Shown: positions 7,446 through 16,817, counted from the stretch's first letter. The stretch is DNA of 64,000 nt from Cryobacterium frigoriphilum (GCF_004403305.1 NZ_SOHE01000013.1:186001-250000), one strand, 5' to 3'. Program-made: numbers and translations. The notes: generated from the letters alone by a model not told the origin.

Positions 7446-8900
7446 ATGACCTTGGTAACCGACACCCCCGCACCCTTCCCCACCACCGAGGCGCCTCTGA
7501 TTTCTGAGGTTCCGCGGGGCACTCTCTTTCGCTTCGCGACGGCCGGTTCGGTCGACGACGGCAAGTCCACCCTCGTGGGCCGCCTGCTGCACGACTCGAA
7601 GGCGATCCTTGCCGACCAGCTCGAAGCCGTCACCCGCACCTCGAGCGAGCGCGGCTTCGGCGGTGCCGCCGGCGGAATCGACTTCGCCCTGCTGACCGAC
7701 GGCCTGCGCGCCGAACGCGAACAGGGCATCACGATCGACGTCGCCTACCGCTACTTCGCGACCGCGGCACGCTCGTTCATCCTCGCGGACTGCCCCGGGC
7801 ACGTGCAGTACACCCGCAACATGGTCACCGGCGCGACGACGGCGGATGCCGTGATCATGCTGATCGACGCCCGCAAGGGTGTGCTCGAACAGACCCGCCG
7901 GCACCTGAGCGTGGTCGCCCTGCTGCGGGTGCCGCACGTGATCGTCGCGGTGAACAAGATCGATCTGCTGCAGTACGACGAGCTTGCCTACCGCGAGGTT
8001 GAGGCGAGCGTGCGGCAGGTTGCTGCCGAACTCGGCATCGGCGCGGACGGCCGCGGCTCCGACGGCCGTGGTTCACTGCATGTGATCCCGGTGTCGGCGC
8101 TGGTCGGCGACAACGTCGTCGACCGCTCCCCGCTCACCCCCTGGTACGACGGGCCGAGCCTGCTCGAACTGCTCGAGGCCCTCACGGTGATCGACGATCT
8201 CGACGAGAACGGCCGCGCCACCGAGGACTTCCGCCTGCCCGTGCAGCTCGTGCTGCGCCCGCAGGGCGCCGTGGTGGTCGACCCCGAACTGGCCGACTCG
8301 TTCCGCGACTACCGTGCCTACGCCGGACAGGTCGCGAGCGGCAGCATCCGCGTCGGCGACGCCGTCACCGTTCAGCCCGGCGGCGGCACGAGCGTCGTCA
8401 CCGGCATCGACTTCGCCGGCGTGGAACTCGACGAGGCCTTCGCCCCGCAGTCGGTCGCGCTGCGCCTCGCCGACGAGCTCGACATCGCCCGCGGCGCGGT
8501 CATCGCCGCGGCCGGCACCCTGCCCGGCGTCACCCGCTCGCTCGACGCCGAGCTGTTCTGGCTCGACCCCCGGCCGCTGGCCGCCGGCGCCCGGGTGCTG
8601 GTGAAGTTCGGCACCACCGTCGTGCAGGCCCTCGTCGCCGAGGTGACCGGCCGCCTCGACCTGACCACCCTCGCGGTGCAGCCCGCCACGACACTCGCCG
8701 TGAACGATATCGGGCAGGCCAGCATCCGCTTGTCGCGCGACCTGCCCATCGAGCGCTACGCCGACAACCGTCGCTCGGGCGCGTTCCTCGTGATCCACCC
8801 GCAGGACGGCTCGACCCTCGCCGCCGGCATTGTGACCGTGCCGGGGCCGCTGACCGGCGCCGGCGACGGCTCGGGCGCGGGCTCCGAGGTGTCGCCGTGA
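7446..8900 (+). CDS. cysN: Sulfate adenylyltransferase large subunit (GTPase)
   Basis: 484 residues. CysN is the GTPase that drives APS formation by CysD. Motifs in order: G1 GSVDDGKSTLVGRLL, the EREQGITIDVAYRYF switch, G3 DCPGH, G4 NKIDL, then two beta-barrel domains (LPVQLVLRPQ onward) and the end RSGAFLVIHPQDG. It lacks a fused CysC APS-kinase domain, in line with an APS reductase pathway. The ATG at 7446 is preceded by GGAG seven bases upstream. The last eight bases read into the next gene through a GTGA overlap. A long Gly-Asp-rich loop (GADGRGSDGRGSL) near residue 200 is slightly repetitive. Confidence 0.95.
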   Translation: MTLVTDTPAPFPTTEAPLISEVPRGTLFRFATAGSVDDGKSTLVGRLLHDSKAILADQLEAVTRTSSERGFGGAAGGIDFALLTDGLRAEREQGITIDVAYRYFATAARSFILADCPGHVQYTRNMVTGATTADAVIMLIDARKGVLEQTRRHLSVVALLRVPHVIVAVNKIDLLQYDELAYREVEASVRQVAAELGIGADGRGSDGRGSLHVIPVSALVGDNVVDRSPLTPWYDGPSLLELLEALTVIDDLDENGRATEDFRLPVQLVLRPQGAVVVDPELADSFRDYRAYAGQVASGSIRVGDAVTVQPGGGTSVVTGIDFAGVELDEAFAPQSVALRLADELDIARGAVIAAAGTLPGVTRSLDAELFWLDPRPLAAGARVLVKFGTTVVQALVAEVTGRLDLTTLAVQPATTLAVNDIGQASIRLSRDLPIERYADNRRSGAFLVIHPQDGSTLAAGIVTVPGPLTGAGDGSGAGSEVSP

Positions 8901-9712
8901 CCACTGACCCGGCGCGCACGTCACTGCTGACAGCGCCCCCAGCATCCGTCGCCGTTGCCCCGACCGAGCCGACCGAGCCGACCGCGATCAGTATCGCCGC
9001 GCTCGGCAAGCGCTACGGCACGGGACCGCTCGTGCTCGACGACATCAACCTCAACATCGAAGCCGGCCAGTTCGTCTGCCTGCTCGGGGCGAGCGGATGC
9101 GGCAAGTCGACCCTGCTGAACATCATCGCGGGCCTCGAGAAACCGACCGAGGGCACCGTGACCGTGGCGAGCGGCAAGGCGGCCGTCATGTTTCAGGATG
9201 CCGCCCTGTTTCCGTGGCTGACCGCCGGCCGCAATGTGGAGCTCGCCCTCAAACTGCGCGGCATGCCGCGCGCGGCCCGGCGCCCCGCCGCCCTCGAGCT
9301 GCTTGATCTCGTGAACCTGGCGGATGCCGCCGACAAGCGCCCGCACGAGCTCTCCGGCGGCATGCGTCAACGCGTCGCCCTCGCCCGGTCACTCGCACAG
9401 GACCGCAAGGTGCTGCTCATGGACGAACCGTTCGCCGCCCTCGACGCCATCACCCGTGACCTATTGCACGAAGAACTCGAACGGGTCTGGAAGCAGACCG
9501 GCCGCACGATCGTCTTCGTCACCCATAACGTGCGTGAGGCCGCCCGGCTGGGCCAGCGCATCCTGCTGATGTCGTCCCGGCCCGGCCGGGTCGTCAACGA
9601 GTGGACGATCACCGATACCGGGTCGCGCCGCATCGAATCCCCCGAGGTCGCCCGTCTGGGCGACGAAATCACCGATCAGCTGCGACAGGAGATCCGCCGC
9701 AATGCCGCCTGA
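8897..9712 (+). CDS. ABC transporter ATP-binding protein, sulfonate/nitrate/taurine type
   Basis: 271 residues. It is the cytoplasmic ATPase of an importer. Walker A GASGCGKSTLLNIIAG, the Q-loop in AVMFQDAALFPW, signature LSGGMRQRVALARSLAQD, Walker B KVLLMDEPFAALD and the H-loop FVTHNVREAARL are all intact. The first 35 residues are a Thr/Pro-rich extension. It overlaps cysN by four bases and the permease gene by eleven. The binding protein encoded before cysN and the following permease complete the transporter. SsuB and TauB are the nearest named families; the substrate is uncertain. Confidence 0.9.
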   Translation: MTTDPARTSLLTAPPASVAVAPTEPTEPTAISIAALGKRYGTGPLVLDDINLNIEAGQFVCLLGASGCGKSTLLNIIAGLEKPTEGTVTVASGKAAVMFQDAALFPWLTAGRNVELALKLRGMPRAARRPAALELLDLVNLADAADKRPHELSGGMRQRVALARSLAQDRKVLLMDEPFAALDAITRDLLHEELERVWKQTGRTIVFVTHNVREAARLGQRILLMSSRPGRVVNEWTITDTGSRRIESPEVARLGDEITDQLRQEIRRNAA

Positions 9713-10697
9713 AACGACGACCCGAACCCTGACGGCTCCCGCCGCCGCCGATTCCGCAGCCGCCGATTTCGCAGCCGCTGATGCCGCCGTCACCGATTCC
9801 GCAGCCGCTGATGCCGCCGCCGAGGCTCCGGGCCACGACGAGCTCCGCCGCCTGGAGGCCGGACTCGACTCGTTGCAAGCCGTGCCCGAAACGCCGCGCG
9901 GCGCCGTGCGCCGCACCCTCGATGGCGTCGTGCCGCCGATCCTGCTGCTCATCGGGCTGATAGTGGCCTGGCAGGCCTACATCGTGATCGCTCGACCGCG
10001 CCCCGACCTGATTCCCGGCCCGATCGACGTGTTCGGTGCCCTCGTGAGCGCCTGGTCGAGCGACCGCCTGCAGATCGCCGTGCTGACGAGCCTCGAACGC
10101 GGCGGCGCCGGGTTTCTCATCGCCGTCGCCATCGGCACGCCGATCGGCCTGTTGCTGGCCGAGTGCCGCCCGGTGCGGCGCGCCCTCGGGCCGCTGCTGT
10201 CGGGCCTGCAGGTGCTGCCGTCGGTGGCCTGGGTGCCGGCCGCCATCATCTGGTTCGGCCTCACCGACGCCACCGTGTACTTCGTCGTGCTGATGGGCGC
10301 GGTACCCTCGATCGCCAACGGGCTCGTCTCGGGCGTCGACCAGATTCCGCCGCAGCTGCGCCGAGTGGGCACCGTGCTCGGCGCCTCCCGACTGCAGATG
10401 GCGACCCTCGTCGTGCTGCCGGCCGCCCTTCCCGGCTACTTCTCTGGCCTGAAACAGGGCTGGGCGTTCGCGTGGCGTTCGCTGATGGCCGCCGAGATCA
10501 TCGCAATGGGGGGTACCATCGGATTCGGCCTCGGCTCAATGTTGCAGCAGAGCCGCGAGCTCGCCGATCTGTCCGGAGTGCTCGCCACGATCCTCGTGAT
10601 CCTCTTCGTCGGCATTCTCGTGGAGCTCGTGATCTTCGCGCCGATCGAGCGTCGTCTGTTGCGGCGCCGCGGGCTCATGGCCGCCGGCCTGCGCTGA
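9702..10697 (+). CDS. ABC transporter permease, SsuC/TauC type
   Basis: 331 residues with about six membrane segments. The EAA-type loop that docks the ATPase is seen around GTVLGASRLQMATLVVLPAALPGYFSGLKQGWAF (read as the stretch near residues 225-260), and the first membrane helix is ILLLIGLIVAWQAYIVI. Before it is a cytoplasmic tail of about 70 residues rich in Ala and Asp, encoded by imperfect repeats at 9750-9820. It overlaps the ATPase gene by eleven bases. With the ATPase and the lipoprotein it forms an importer for an organic sulfur compound. Confidence 0.88.
   Translation: MPPETTTRTLTAPAAADSAAADFAAADAAVTDSAAADAAAEAPGHDELRRLEAGLDSLQAVPETPRGAVRRTLDGVVPPILLLIGLIVAWQAYIVIARPRPDLIPGPIDVFGALVSAWSSDRLQIAVLTSLERGGAGFLIAVAIGTPIGLLLAECRPVRRALGPLLSGLQVLPSVAWVPAAIIWFGLTDATVYFVVLMGAVPSIANGLVSGVDQIPPQLRRVGTVLGASRLQMATLVVLPAALPGYFSGLKQGWAFAWRSLMAAEIIAMGGTIGFGLGSMLQQSRELADLSGVLATILVILFVGILVELVIFAPIERRLLRRRGLMAAGLR
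9750..9820 (+). repeat. Imperfect Ala/Asp-coding repeats in the permease N-terminus
   Basis: GATTCCGCAGCCGC-type units recur about four times in the tail ahead of the first membrane helix and encode Ala-Asp-rich sequence. The array adds low-complexity residues only. Confidence 0.6.
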
Positions 10698-10728
10698 CCT
10701 TTTCGCGCCGACCGGGCGCATCCGTTTC

Positions 10729-10784
10729 ATTCGTTGTTGTGTATTCGTTGTTGTTTATTCGTTGTTGTTTATTCGTTGTTGTCG
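10729..10784 (+). repeat. Four tandem copies of a 14-bp unit upstream of the ferredoxin reductase gene
   Basis: ATTCGTTGTTGTTT repeats four times with changes only in the last two bases (10729-10742, 10743-10756, 10757-10770, 10771-10784). It fills most of the 98-base gap between the permease and reductase genes and ends next to the AAAGG ribosome site. It is AT-rich compared with its surroundings. Confidence 0.9.
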
Positions 10785-10795
10785 AAAGGCCTTCC

Positions 10796-12211
10796 GTGAC
10801 CGCCGCACTCCCCACCACTTCGTCCCTGCGCGTCGCCATCATCGGCGCCGGGCCGGCCGGCATCTACGCCGGCAATATCCTCACCCGCCTGGTGCGGGAG
10901 GCCGGCCACGAGGTCGCCATCGACGTGTTCGACGCGCTGCCGACCCCGTACGGACTCATTCGCTACGGAGTCGCCCCAGACCACCCCCGTATCAAGGGCA
11001 TCGTCAACTCGCTGCACGAGATGCTCGCCGGCGGTAACCTGCGGTTCCTCGGCAACGTGCGCTACGGCGCCGACCTGGACCTCGCCGATCTCAGGGCCAA
11101 CTATCACGCCGTGATCTTCGCCACCGGCGCGCTGAGCGATGCGCCGCTCGCGATTCCCGGCATCGACCTGCCCGGATCATTCGGCGCGGCCGACTTCGTC
11201 TCGTGGTACGACGGGCACCCCGACGTACCCCGCAGCTGGCCGCTCGACGCGACCGACATCGCCGTGATCGGCAACGGAAACGTGGCCCTCGACGTGGCGC
11301 GAGTGCTCGCCAAGCACCCCGACGACCTGCTCTCGACCGACATCCCGGCCAACGTTTACGCCGGACTCGCCGGATCCCCGGTCACCGACGTGCACATCTT
11401 CGGCCGTCGCGGACCGTCACAGGTGAAGTTCACGCCGATCGAGCTGCGGGAGCTGGCCGATATTCCCGACGTCGACCTCGTCGTGTACGCCGACGACTTC
11501 GTGCCCGATGAGCACGTGGCACAGCTTGTCGCCTCGAACAACCAGGTCAAGATCATGTCCCGCACCCTGAACGGATGGCTGACCCGGGTTCCGAGCGGCG
11601 CCTCGCGTCGCCTGCACCTGCACTTTCTGCACGCGCCGGTCGAGGTCTACGGCGACGGCCGAGTGGAGGGCATCCGTTTTGAGCGCACCGAGCACACCGG
11701 AGACGGCGGCGTGCGCGGCACCGGCGAGATTCTCGACTACCCGGTCCAGGCCGTGTATCGTGCGGTCGGCTACCGCGGCAGCGCCCTGCTCGACGTGCCG
11801 TTCGACGAGGCGCGCGGCGTGATTCCGAACGACGGCGGCCGGGTGGTCGACGACGCGGGCCTGCCCGTGCCGGGTCTGTACGCCACCGGCTGGATCAAGC
11901 GCGGCCCGGTCGGACTGATCGGACACACCAAGGGTGATGCCCTCGAGACCGTGACCCGGCTCGTCGCCGACCTGCCGGAGCTGCAGGCGTGGAACATCGC
12001 GCCCGATGGCGACGCGATTCTGTCCCTGCTCGACGAGCGCGGCATCCGCTACACCGACTGGGCCGGCTGGATCACCCTCGACGCCCACGAACGTGCGCTC
12101 GGGGCGGGGGCCGCGGCCGACACGGCGGGCACACCGCGGGAACGAGTCAAGGTGGTGTCCCGCGATGAACAGGTCGAGATCGCTCGCTCCGAATCGTTGC
12201 TGCCGCTATGA
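10796..12211 (+). CDS. fprA: Ferredoxin-NADP reductase, adrenodoxin-reductase type
   Basis: 471 residues. The enzyme moves electrons between NADPH and ferredoxin with a bound FAD. Seen: the FAD loop [32 protein letters not shown] with [12 protein letters not shown], the NADP loop [35 protein letters not shown], and [25 protein letters not shown] near the end (in two parts). The GTG at 10796 is chosen because AAAGG lies seven bases before it and homologues start at the same place. Its stop overlaps the ferredoxin gene (ATGA), so the two are translated together. In the sulfur operon its job is most likely to reduce the ferredoxin that feeds sulfite reductase, like the Fpr2 of corynebacteria. 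Confidence 0.93.
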   Translation: MTAALPTTSSLRVAIIGAGPAGIYAGNILTRLVREAGHEVAIDVFDALPTPYGLIRYGVAPDHPRIKGIVNSLHEMLAGGNLRFLGNVRYGADLDLADLRANYHAVIFATGALSDAPLAIPGIDLPGSFGAADFVSWYDGHPDVPRSWPLDATDIAVIGNGNVALDVARVLAKHPDDLLSTDIPANVYAGLAGSPVTDVHIFGRRGPSQVKFTPIELRELADIPDVDLVVYADDFVPDEHVAQLVASNNQVKIMSRTLNGWLTRVPSGASRRLHLHFLHAPVEVYGDGRVEGIRFERTEHTGDGGVRGTGEILDYPVQAVYRAVGYRGSALLDVPFDEARGVIPNDGGRVVDDAGLPVPGLYATGWIKRGPVGLIGHTKGDALETVTRLVADLPELQAWNIAPDGDAILSLLDERGIRYTDWAGWITLDAHERALGAGAAADTAGTPRERVKVVSRDEQVEIARSESLLPL

Positions 12212-12537
12212 CGTACGTGATCGCGCTGCCCTGTGTGGATGTCAAGGACCGGGCCTGCATCGATGAGTGCCCCGTTGACTGCATCTACGAGGGCGAACGC
12301 TCGCTGTACATTCACCCCGACGAGTGCGTCGACTGCGGCGCCTGCGAACCGGTCTGCCCGGTCGAGGCCATCTACTACGAAGACGACCTGCCCGAGCAGT
12401 GGGCCGACTACTACAAGGCCAACGTCGAGTTCTTCGACGACATCGGCTCGCCGGGCGGCGCGGCCAAGATCGGCGTGATCGCCAAGGACCACCCGGTCAT
12501 CTCCGTGCTGCCGCCCCAGGCTGCGCCCGCCGAGTAA
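12208..12537 (+). CDS. fdxA: Seven-iron (3Fe-4S/4Fe-4S) ferredoxin
   Basis: 109 residues. The N-terminal cluster ligands are in [17 protein letters not shown] and the second set in [16 protein letters not shown], the pattern of actinobacterial 7Fe ferredoxins. The C-terminal third ([20 protein letters not shown]) is the usual helical tail. It overlaps the ferredoxin reductase gene by ATGA and closes the sulfur operon, so it probably carries electrons to the sulfite reductase 8 kb upstream. Confidence 0.95.
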   Translation: MTYVIALPCVDVKDRACIDECPVDCIYEGERSLYIHPDECVDCGACEPVCPVEAIYYEDDLPEQWADYYKANVEFFDDIGSPGGAAKIGVIAKDHPVISVLPPQAAPAE

Positions 12538-12549
12538 CCGCCCCGAGCG

Positions 12550-12790
12550 CTGCGCGGTAAGTGCGCCGCTGCGCGGTAGTTGCGCCGCTGCGCGGTAGTT
12601 GCGCCGCTGCGCGGTAGTTGCGCCGCGGGACGCGAGCGCGGCACGGCGTTGCGCGGTAGTTGCGCCGCTGCGCGGTAGGCGTGCCCACAGCGCAGCGGCG
12701 CAGGTACCGCGAAGCTCTGAGACAACGAAGAGCACTCATCGCTCAGGCGCCACTGCGCGGTAGGAGCGCCACTGCGCGGTAGGTGCGCCA
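12550..12790. repeat. Array of TGCGCGGTA repeats in the gap between fdxA and smc
   Basis: The 314-base gap between two converging genes (12538-12851) is largely repeat. The 19-bp unit TGCGCGGTAGTTGCGCCGC occurs in a near-perfect tandem run at 12551-12626, again at 12649-12680, and as TGCGCGGTAGGTGCGCCAC copies at 12753-12790. A partial inverted copy lies at 12687-12709. TGCGCGGTA appears eight times in all. Each unit can fold through GCGC on both sides of GGTAGTT. No terminator with a T-run is visible, and no gene. Confidence 0.85.
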
Positions 12791-12851
12791 CTCTCCGAGT
12801 GTCTCGACGAGGCTCGACGACCGCCGGTGTCCGCGCGGCGGGGCGGGCGGG

Positions 12852-15800
12852 TCAGGAGGCGACGGACTCGCGCACGGACTCCCGCTCAACACGCTGCCCG
12901 ACGACGGCGCTGACCCCGTCTTGGCGCATCGAGACGCCGTAGAGGGCATCCGCTATTTCCATGGTGCGCTTCTGGTGGGTAATCACGATCAGCTGGCTGG
13001 TTTCGCGGAGGTCTTCGAAGATCGTGAGCAGGCGGCCGAGGTTGGCGTCGTCGAGGGCGGCTTCAACCTCGTCCATGATGTAGAACGGGCTCGGCCGGGC
13101 CTTGAAGATCGCGATCAGCAGCGCCACGGCCGCGAGTGACCGCTCACCGCCGGAGAGCAGCGAGAGCCGTTCGATCTTCTTGCCGGCCGGTTTCACCGAG
13201 ACCTCGATGCCGGTGGCGAGCAGATCACTCGGATCGGTCAGCCAGATGCTGCCAACCCCGCCCGGGAAGAGCACCGGGAACACCTCGGCGAACGCGGCCT
13301 GGGTGTCATCAAATGCCGCCCGGAAGATGACCTGCATCTTGTCGTCGATCTCGTCGATGATTGTGAGCAGGTCGGCGCGGGTCTGCGTGAGGTCGGTGAG
13401 CTGCTCGGTGAGAAAGCGGTGCCGCTGTTCGAGCGCGGCGAATTCCTCGAGGGCGAGGGGGTTCACGCGGCCAAGTCGGCCGAGCTTGCGCTCAGCGAGA
13501 CCGAGACGGGCGAGTTGCTCCTCGCGCACATAGCGCGTGCCCGATGCCGAGCGCGTCTGCGCAAGAGGGGATGCGTCCGGCACCGCAGTAGCCGGCACCG
13601 CAGTAGCCGGCACCGCAGTAGCCGGCACCGCAGTATCCGGCACCGCAGTCGCCAGCGCCTCGGGAATCATAACCTCGGGAATCAGCACCTCGGGCCCATA
13701 CTCGGCGGTGAGCACCGTCTCGGTCAGGCCCAGCTCGCTGAGGGCACGTTCCAACAGGCCGGACAGGTGCAGCTTCTTCTCGTAGATCTGCAGTTCGAGG
13801 CCGTGCACGGTCTCGGTGACGGCCTGCACCCGGTCGCGCAGCGCCGACTCCTCCCGGCGCAGGGAGCGCAGCTCATCGTTCTGGGCGCTACGGTCAGCTT
13901 CGGCGGTGCTGACGCGCAGTCGTGCGGCGGAGACGGCAGCATCCACCGAGGCGAGAACGAGCGGGAGCGCCTGCGCGACGCTGGAGGCGGCATCCGCTTG
14001 CTGGCGCCTGATGACGGCGCGGCGAGCGGCCTCGAGGGCCGCGGTACGTTCGTCTTCGAGCCGGGCCGTGAGCGACACGGTCTGTGCGCGAGCCGCGGAG
14101 ACCCGCTCGTGGGCGGTGTCGACGCGCAATCGAGCTTCGACCTCGTGTTCTCGACAGGCCTCGAGCTCGAGGACCACGGCGTCGCGGGCGGCCACATCGA
14201 GCACCGGACGCGGTACGGCGAGGGCTGCCTGCAGGGCCTGTTCGGCCGCGACCGCTGTGGCTTCGGCGTCGGCCACGGCGCGAACGGCCGGTTCATGGGC
14301 GGCCGCGAGCCGCTCGTAGTCGGCGTCAGCGGCGTCGAGCTGCAGCCTGGCGCGGCTGCGCTTGTCGGCGTGAGCCGTGCGTGCCGCCTCGAGGGCGCGC
14401 AGTGCGGTGCGGGCACGCTCCACCTGGCCCTTCTGCGTCTGGAGACCCGCGCGCAACTCCGCGAGTTCGCCGCGCACCCGGTCGACGAGTGTCGTCGCGA
14501 CGCCGAGACGTTCGGCGGCCGTGTCGCGTTCGGCGATGAGTTCGACCTTGCTGGGGGTCGCACCCGACCCGCCGCGCAGCGCATGGTCGGTGAGCACCTC
14601 TCCGGCCCGAGTCACGACGGTCAGCCCGTGAAACCCACTCGCGACCGCATACGCGGCCCGCGCCGTGGCCAGGGTCTCGGCAATGACACAGCCACCCAGC
14701 ACTCCGAGTACCCCGGCGGGAGCCTCGATCACGCTGCGGGCCCACACGAGGCCAAAATCGGCATCCGTCACCGGCTCGACGACCGAGGAGTCGGCGACGA
14801 TGAGCTCCACCCGACCGGAGTCACTCGCGGTTGCCTGCTCGAGGGCAGCGACGGCGTGCTCGTGGGTGTCGGCGAGAACCGCGTTCGCGAGTGAACCGAG
14901 CGCGGCCGCGATGGCGGTTTCGTAGCCCGGCTGCACGCGCACGTGCTCGGCGACGAGCCCCCGAATGCCCGCAAGCCCGGCACCGATCAGTGCCGACGAT
15001 CCGTCACGCTGGTCGAGGGCGAGCGCGAGCGCGCCCCCGCGGGCGGCCTGCGCGTCGCGCTCTCGTTCGTGACCGTGCAGGGCCTCCCGCAGACGTTCAA
15101 TCTCGCCCTCGGTGCGGCGAATCTCGGCACGGCCTCGATCGAGGGCGGCGGCGCTCGGCGCCGGCGTGGCCTCGTCGGCGGATGCCCGCTGCTCGTTGTC
15201 GAGGCGCGCTCCGGCCGCCTCCACGGAATCGACGAGCTGTTGCGCGGAGGCTCGACGGACGAACGCCGCGTCGAGGGCGCTCTGCTGCCGCACCACCTCG
15301 CCACGCACGGCCGCGAGGCGCGTCGCGCTCGTCGCCGACCGCCCGGTCAACTCGGACTTGTTGAGGTCGTAGCGGGAGACCAGCGCGGCCTGCACGGCGA
15401 TCTGCTCGTTGGCCACATCGACCCGGGCGCGCACGGCGACGGTCTGCGCCCGTCGCGACTCGTGGTCGGTGTCGGCCAGAACGATTGCCGACAGCAGCCG
15501 CTCAACCTCATCTTCGGCCTGCTGCACCATGGCCGCCGTCACGCCCGGCGACACCGGCGTCGGCTGCTCGGCGGAGCCGAGCAGCGCCAGCCGTTCGGTG
15601 GCGAGGCTCAACAGGCCCCGCAGCCGTTCCTGAACGGCCTCGAGCGCGAAGCTCGTGCGCCGCGCCTGGTCGACGACGTCACCGACCTGCTCTTCTTCGA
15701 GTCGCAGCACCCTGGCTTGCCGATGCGCGAGCTGTTCCTGCAGAACAAGGCGTTCAGAGTGGCGTTCCCGCTCGGTACGACCGTGTGCGTCGAGCACGGC

Positions 15801-16514
15801 CCGCAGCGTGACGACGTCGTCAGCCAAGAGTCGGGCGCGGGCGTCGCGCACGGTCGCGGCGATGGTCTGGGCCTCGCGGGCGACCTCGGCCTGGCGGCCC
15901 AGGGGCGTGAGCTGGCGGCGAATCTCCCCGGCGAGGTCGCTGAGCCGAGTCAGGTTCGCCTGCATCGCGTCGAGCTTGCGCAGGGTCTTCTCTTTGCGGC
16001 GGCGGTGTTTGAGGATGCCGGCGGCTTCCTCAATGAAGCCACGCCGCTCTTCGGGACTCGCGCGCAGCACCGCGTCGAGCTGGCCCTGGCCCACGATGAC
16101 GTGCATCTCGCGGCCGAGGCCGGAGTCGCTCAGCAGCTCCTGCACGTCGAGGAGCCGGCAGTTGCGGCCATTGATGGCATACTCGCTCGCACCGGTGCGA
16201 AACAGGGTGCGCGAAATGGTGACCTCTGAGTAGTCGATCGGCAGGGCGCCGTCGCTGTTGTCAATCGTCAGGGTGACCGCGGCCCGACCGAGCGGACCGC
16301 GGGTCGAGGTACCGGCGAAGATGACGTCGTCCATCTTGCCGCCGCGCAGCGTCTTCACGCCCTGCTCCCCCATCACCCAGGCGAGTGCGTCGACGACGTT
16401 CGACTTGCCGGAACCGTTGGGGCCGACGACACAGGTGACCCCGGGTTCAAAGGCAAAGGTCGTGGGCTGGGCGAAAGACTTGAACCCCTTGAGGGTGAGG
16501 CTCTTCAAATACAC
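12852..16514 (-). CDS. smc: Chromosome segregation ATPase SMC
   Basis: 1,220 residues. SMC forms a ring-shaped dimer with ScpA/ScpB that organises and segregates the chromosome. The N-terminus YLKSLTLKGFKSFAQPTTF leads to Walker A GPNGSGKSNVVDALAWVMGE; two long coiled-coil arms flank a hinge near the middle (GLAGIRGLVAEHVRVQPGYE); the C-terminal head has the signature LSGGERSLAAVALL and Walker B FYIMDEVEAALDD. The GTG at 16514 is preferred to one six bases upstream because AAGGGG then sits five bases ahead. In the second coiled-coil arm is a 45-residue low-complexity insert made by a 15-bp tandem repeat (13577-13651). rnc, mutM and ftsY nearby match the usual neighbourhood. Confidence 0.96.
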   Translation of the reverse strand: MYLKSLTLKGFKSFAQPTTFAFEPGVTCVVGPNGSGKSNVVDALAWVMGEQGVKTLRGGKMDDVIFAGTSTRGPLGRAAVTLTIDNSDGALPIDYSEVTISRTLFRTGASEYAINGRNCRLLDVQELLSDSGLGREMHVIVGQGQLDAVLRASPEERRGFIEEAAGILKHRRRKEKTLRKLDAMQANLTRLSDLAGEIRRQLTPLGRQAEVAREAQTIAATVRDARARLLADDVVTLRAVLDAHGRTERERHSERLVLQEQLAHRQARVLRLEEEQVGDVVDQARRTSFALEAVQERLRGLLSLATERLALLGSAEQPTPVSPGVTAAMVQQAEDEVERLLSAIVLADTDHESRRAQTVAVRARVDVANEQIAVQAALVSRYDLNKSELTGRSATSATRLAAVRGEVVRQQSALDAAFVRRASAQQLVDSVEAAGARLDNEQRASADEATPAPSAAALDRGRAEIRRTEGEIERLREALHGHERERDAQAARGGALALALDQRDGSSALIGAGLAGIRGLVAEHVRVQPGYETAIAAALGSLANAVLADTHEHAVAALEQATASDSGRVELIVADSSVVEPVTDADFGLVWARSVIEAPAGVLGVLGGCVIAETLATARAAYAVASGFHGLTVVTRAGEVLTDHALRGGSGATPSKVELIAERDTAAERLGVATTLVDRVRGELAELRAGLQTQKGQVERARTALRALEAARTAHADKRSRARLQLDAADADYERLAAAHEPAVRAVADAEATAVAAEQALQAALAVPRPVLDVAARDAVVLELEACREHEVEARLRVDTAHERVSAARAQTVSLTARLEDERTAALEAARRAVIRRQQADAASSVAQALPLVLASVDAAVSAARLRVSTAEADRSAQNDELRSLRREESALRDRVQAVTETVHGLELQIYEKKLHLSGLLERALSELGLTETVLTAEYGPEVLIPEVMIPEALATAVPDTAVPATAVPATAVPATAVPDASPLAQTRSASGTRYVREEQLARLGLAERKLGRLGRVNPLALEEFAALEQRHRFLTEQLTDLTQTRADLLTIIDEIDDKMQVIFRAAFDDTQAAFAEVFPVLFPGGVGSIWLTDPSDLLATGIEVSVKPAGKKIERLSLLSGGERSLAAVALLIAIFKARPSPFYIMDEVEAALDDANLGRLLTIFEDLRETSQLIVITHQKRTMEIADALYGVSMRQDGVSAVVGQRVERESVRESVAS
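13577..13651 (-). repeat. Five tandem copies of a 15-bp unit inside smc
   Basis: CCGGCACCGCAGTAG is repeated five times with one or two changes in the last two copies. On the coding strand it gives a run of T-A-V-P-A units. It interrupts the second coiled-coil arm close to the C-terminal head. Confidence 0.92.
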
Positions 16515-16530
16515 GCGCACCCCTTCGGTC

Positions 16531-16578
16531 GGTTGCTCATTCGGTTGTTCATTCGGCTGGTCGTTCGGCTGGTCGTTC
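16531..16578. repeat. Four tandem 12-bp units in the smc leader
   Basis: GGTTGCTCATTC, GGTTGTTCATTC and two copies of GGCTGGTCGTTC lie just upstream of the smc start on the template side. The rest of the 303-base gap up to the GNAT start (16515-16817) holds a short palindrome CCGCAC-TC-GTGCGG near 16593, a TAGCGT that could be the smc -10 box (minus strand, near 16620), and a second repeat array at 16746-16790. No gene is seen there. Confidence 0.85.
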
Positions 16579-16745
16579 GGTTACGCGTCACCGCACTCGT
16601 GCGGGGCTGATTCAACGCTACCCTGCACCACCGACACAGCCCGGAGCCCGCGCTTCACGCGCCGTGTGGCGGGCGAAAAGAGCGACTCCTGCGCCGGTTT
16701 GCGGCCGTGACGCACGCGCAGGGCCCGTGCATGCGCAAGCAGCGG

Positions 16746-16790
16746 CACCCTCGTCCGCAGCACCCTCGTCCGCAGCACCCTCGTCCGCAG
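16746..16790. repeat. Three perfect tandem copies of a 15-bp unit upstream of the GNAT gene
   Basis: CACCCTCGTCCGCAG is repeated three times, ending 27 bases before the GNAT start codon and just before the candidate -10 box TATCCT at 16805-16810. Confidence 0.9.
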
Positions 16791-16817
16791 CACCCCAATG
16801 GGGCTATCCTGCTTCTC

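Noticed and set aside
10163..10795. Long N-terminal extension of the ferredoxin reductase
   Set aside because: The frame is open upstream, but it overlaps the permease gene and has no conserved sequence; a GTG with ribosome site at 10796 matches the family start.
12550..12790. CRISPR array
   Set aside because: Units are directly tandem with a 19-bp period and no unique spacers of constant length, and no cas genes are present.
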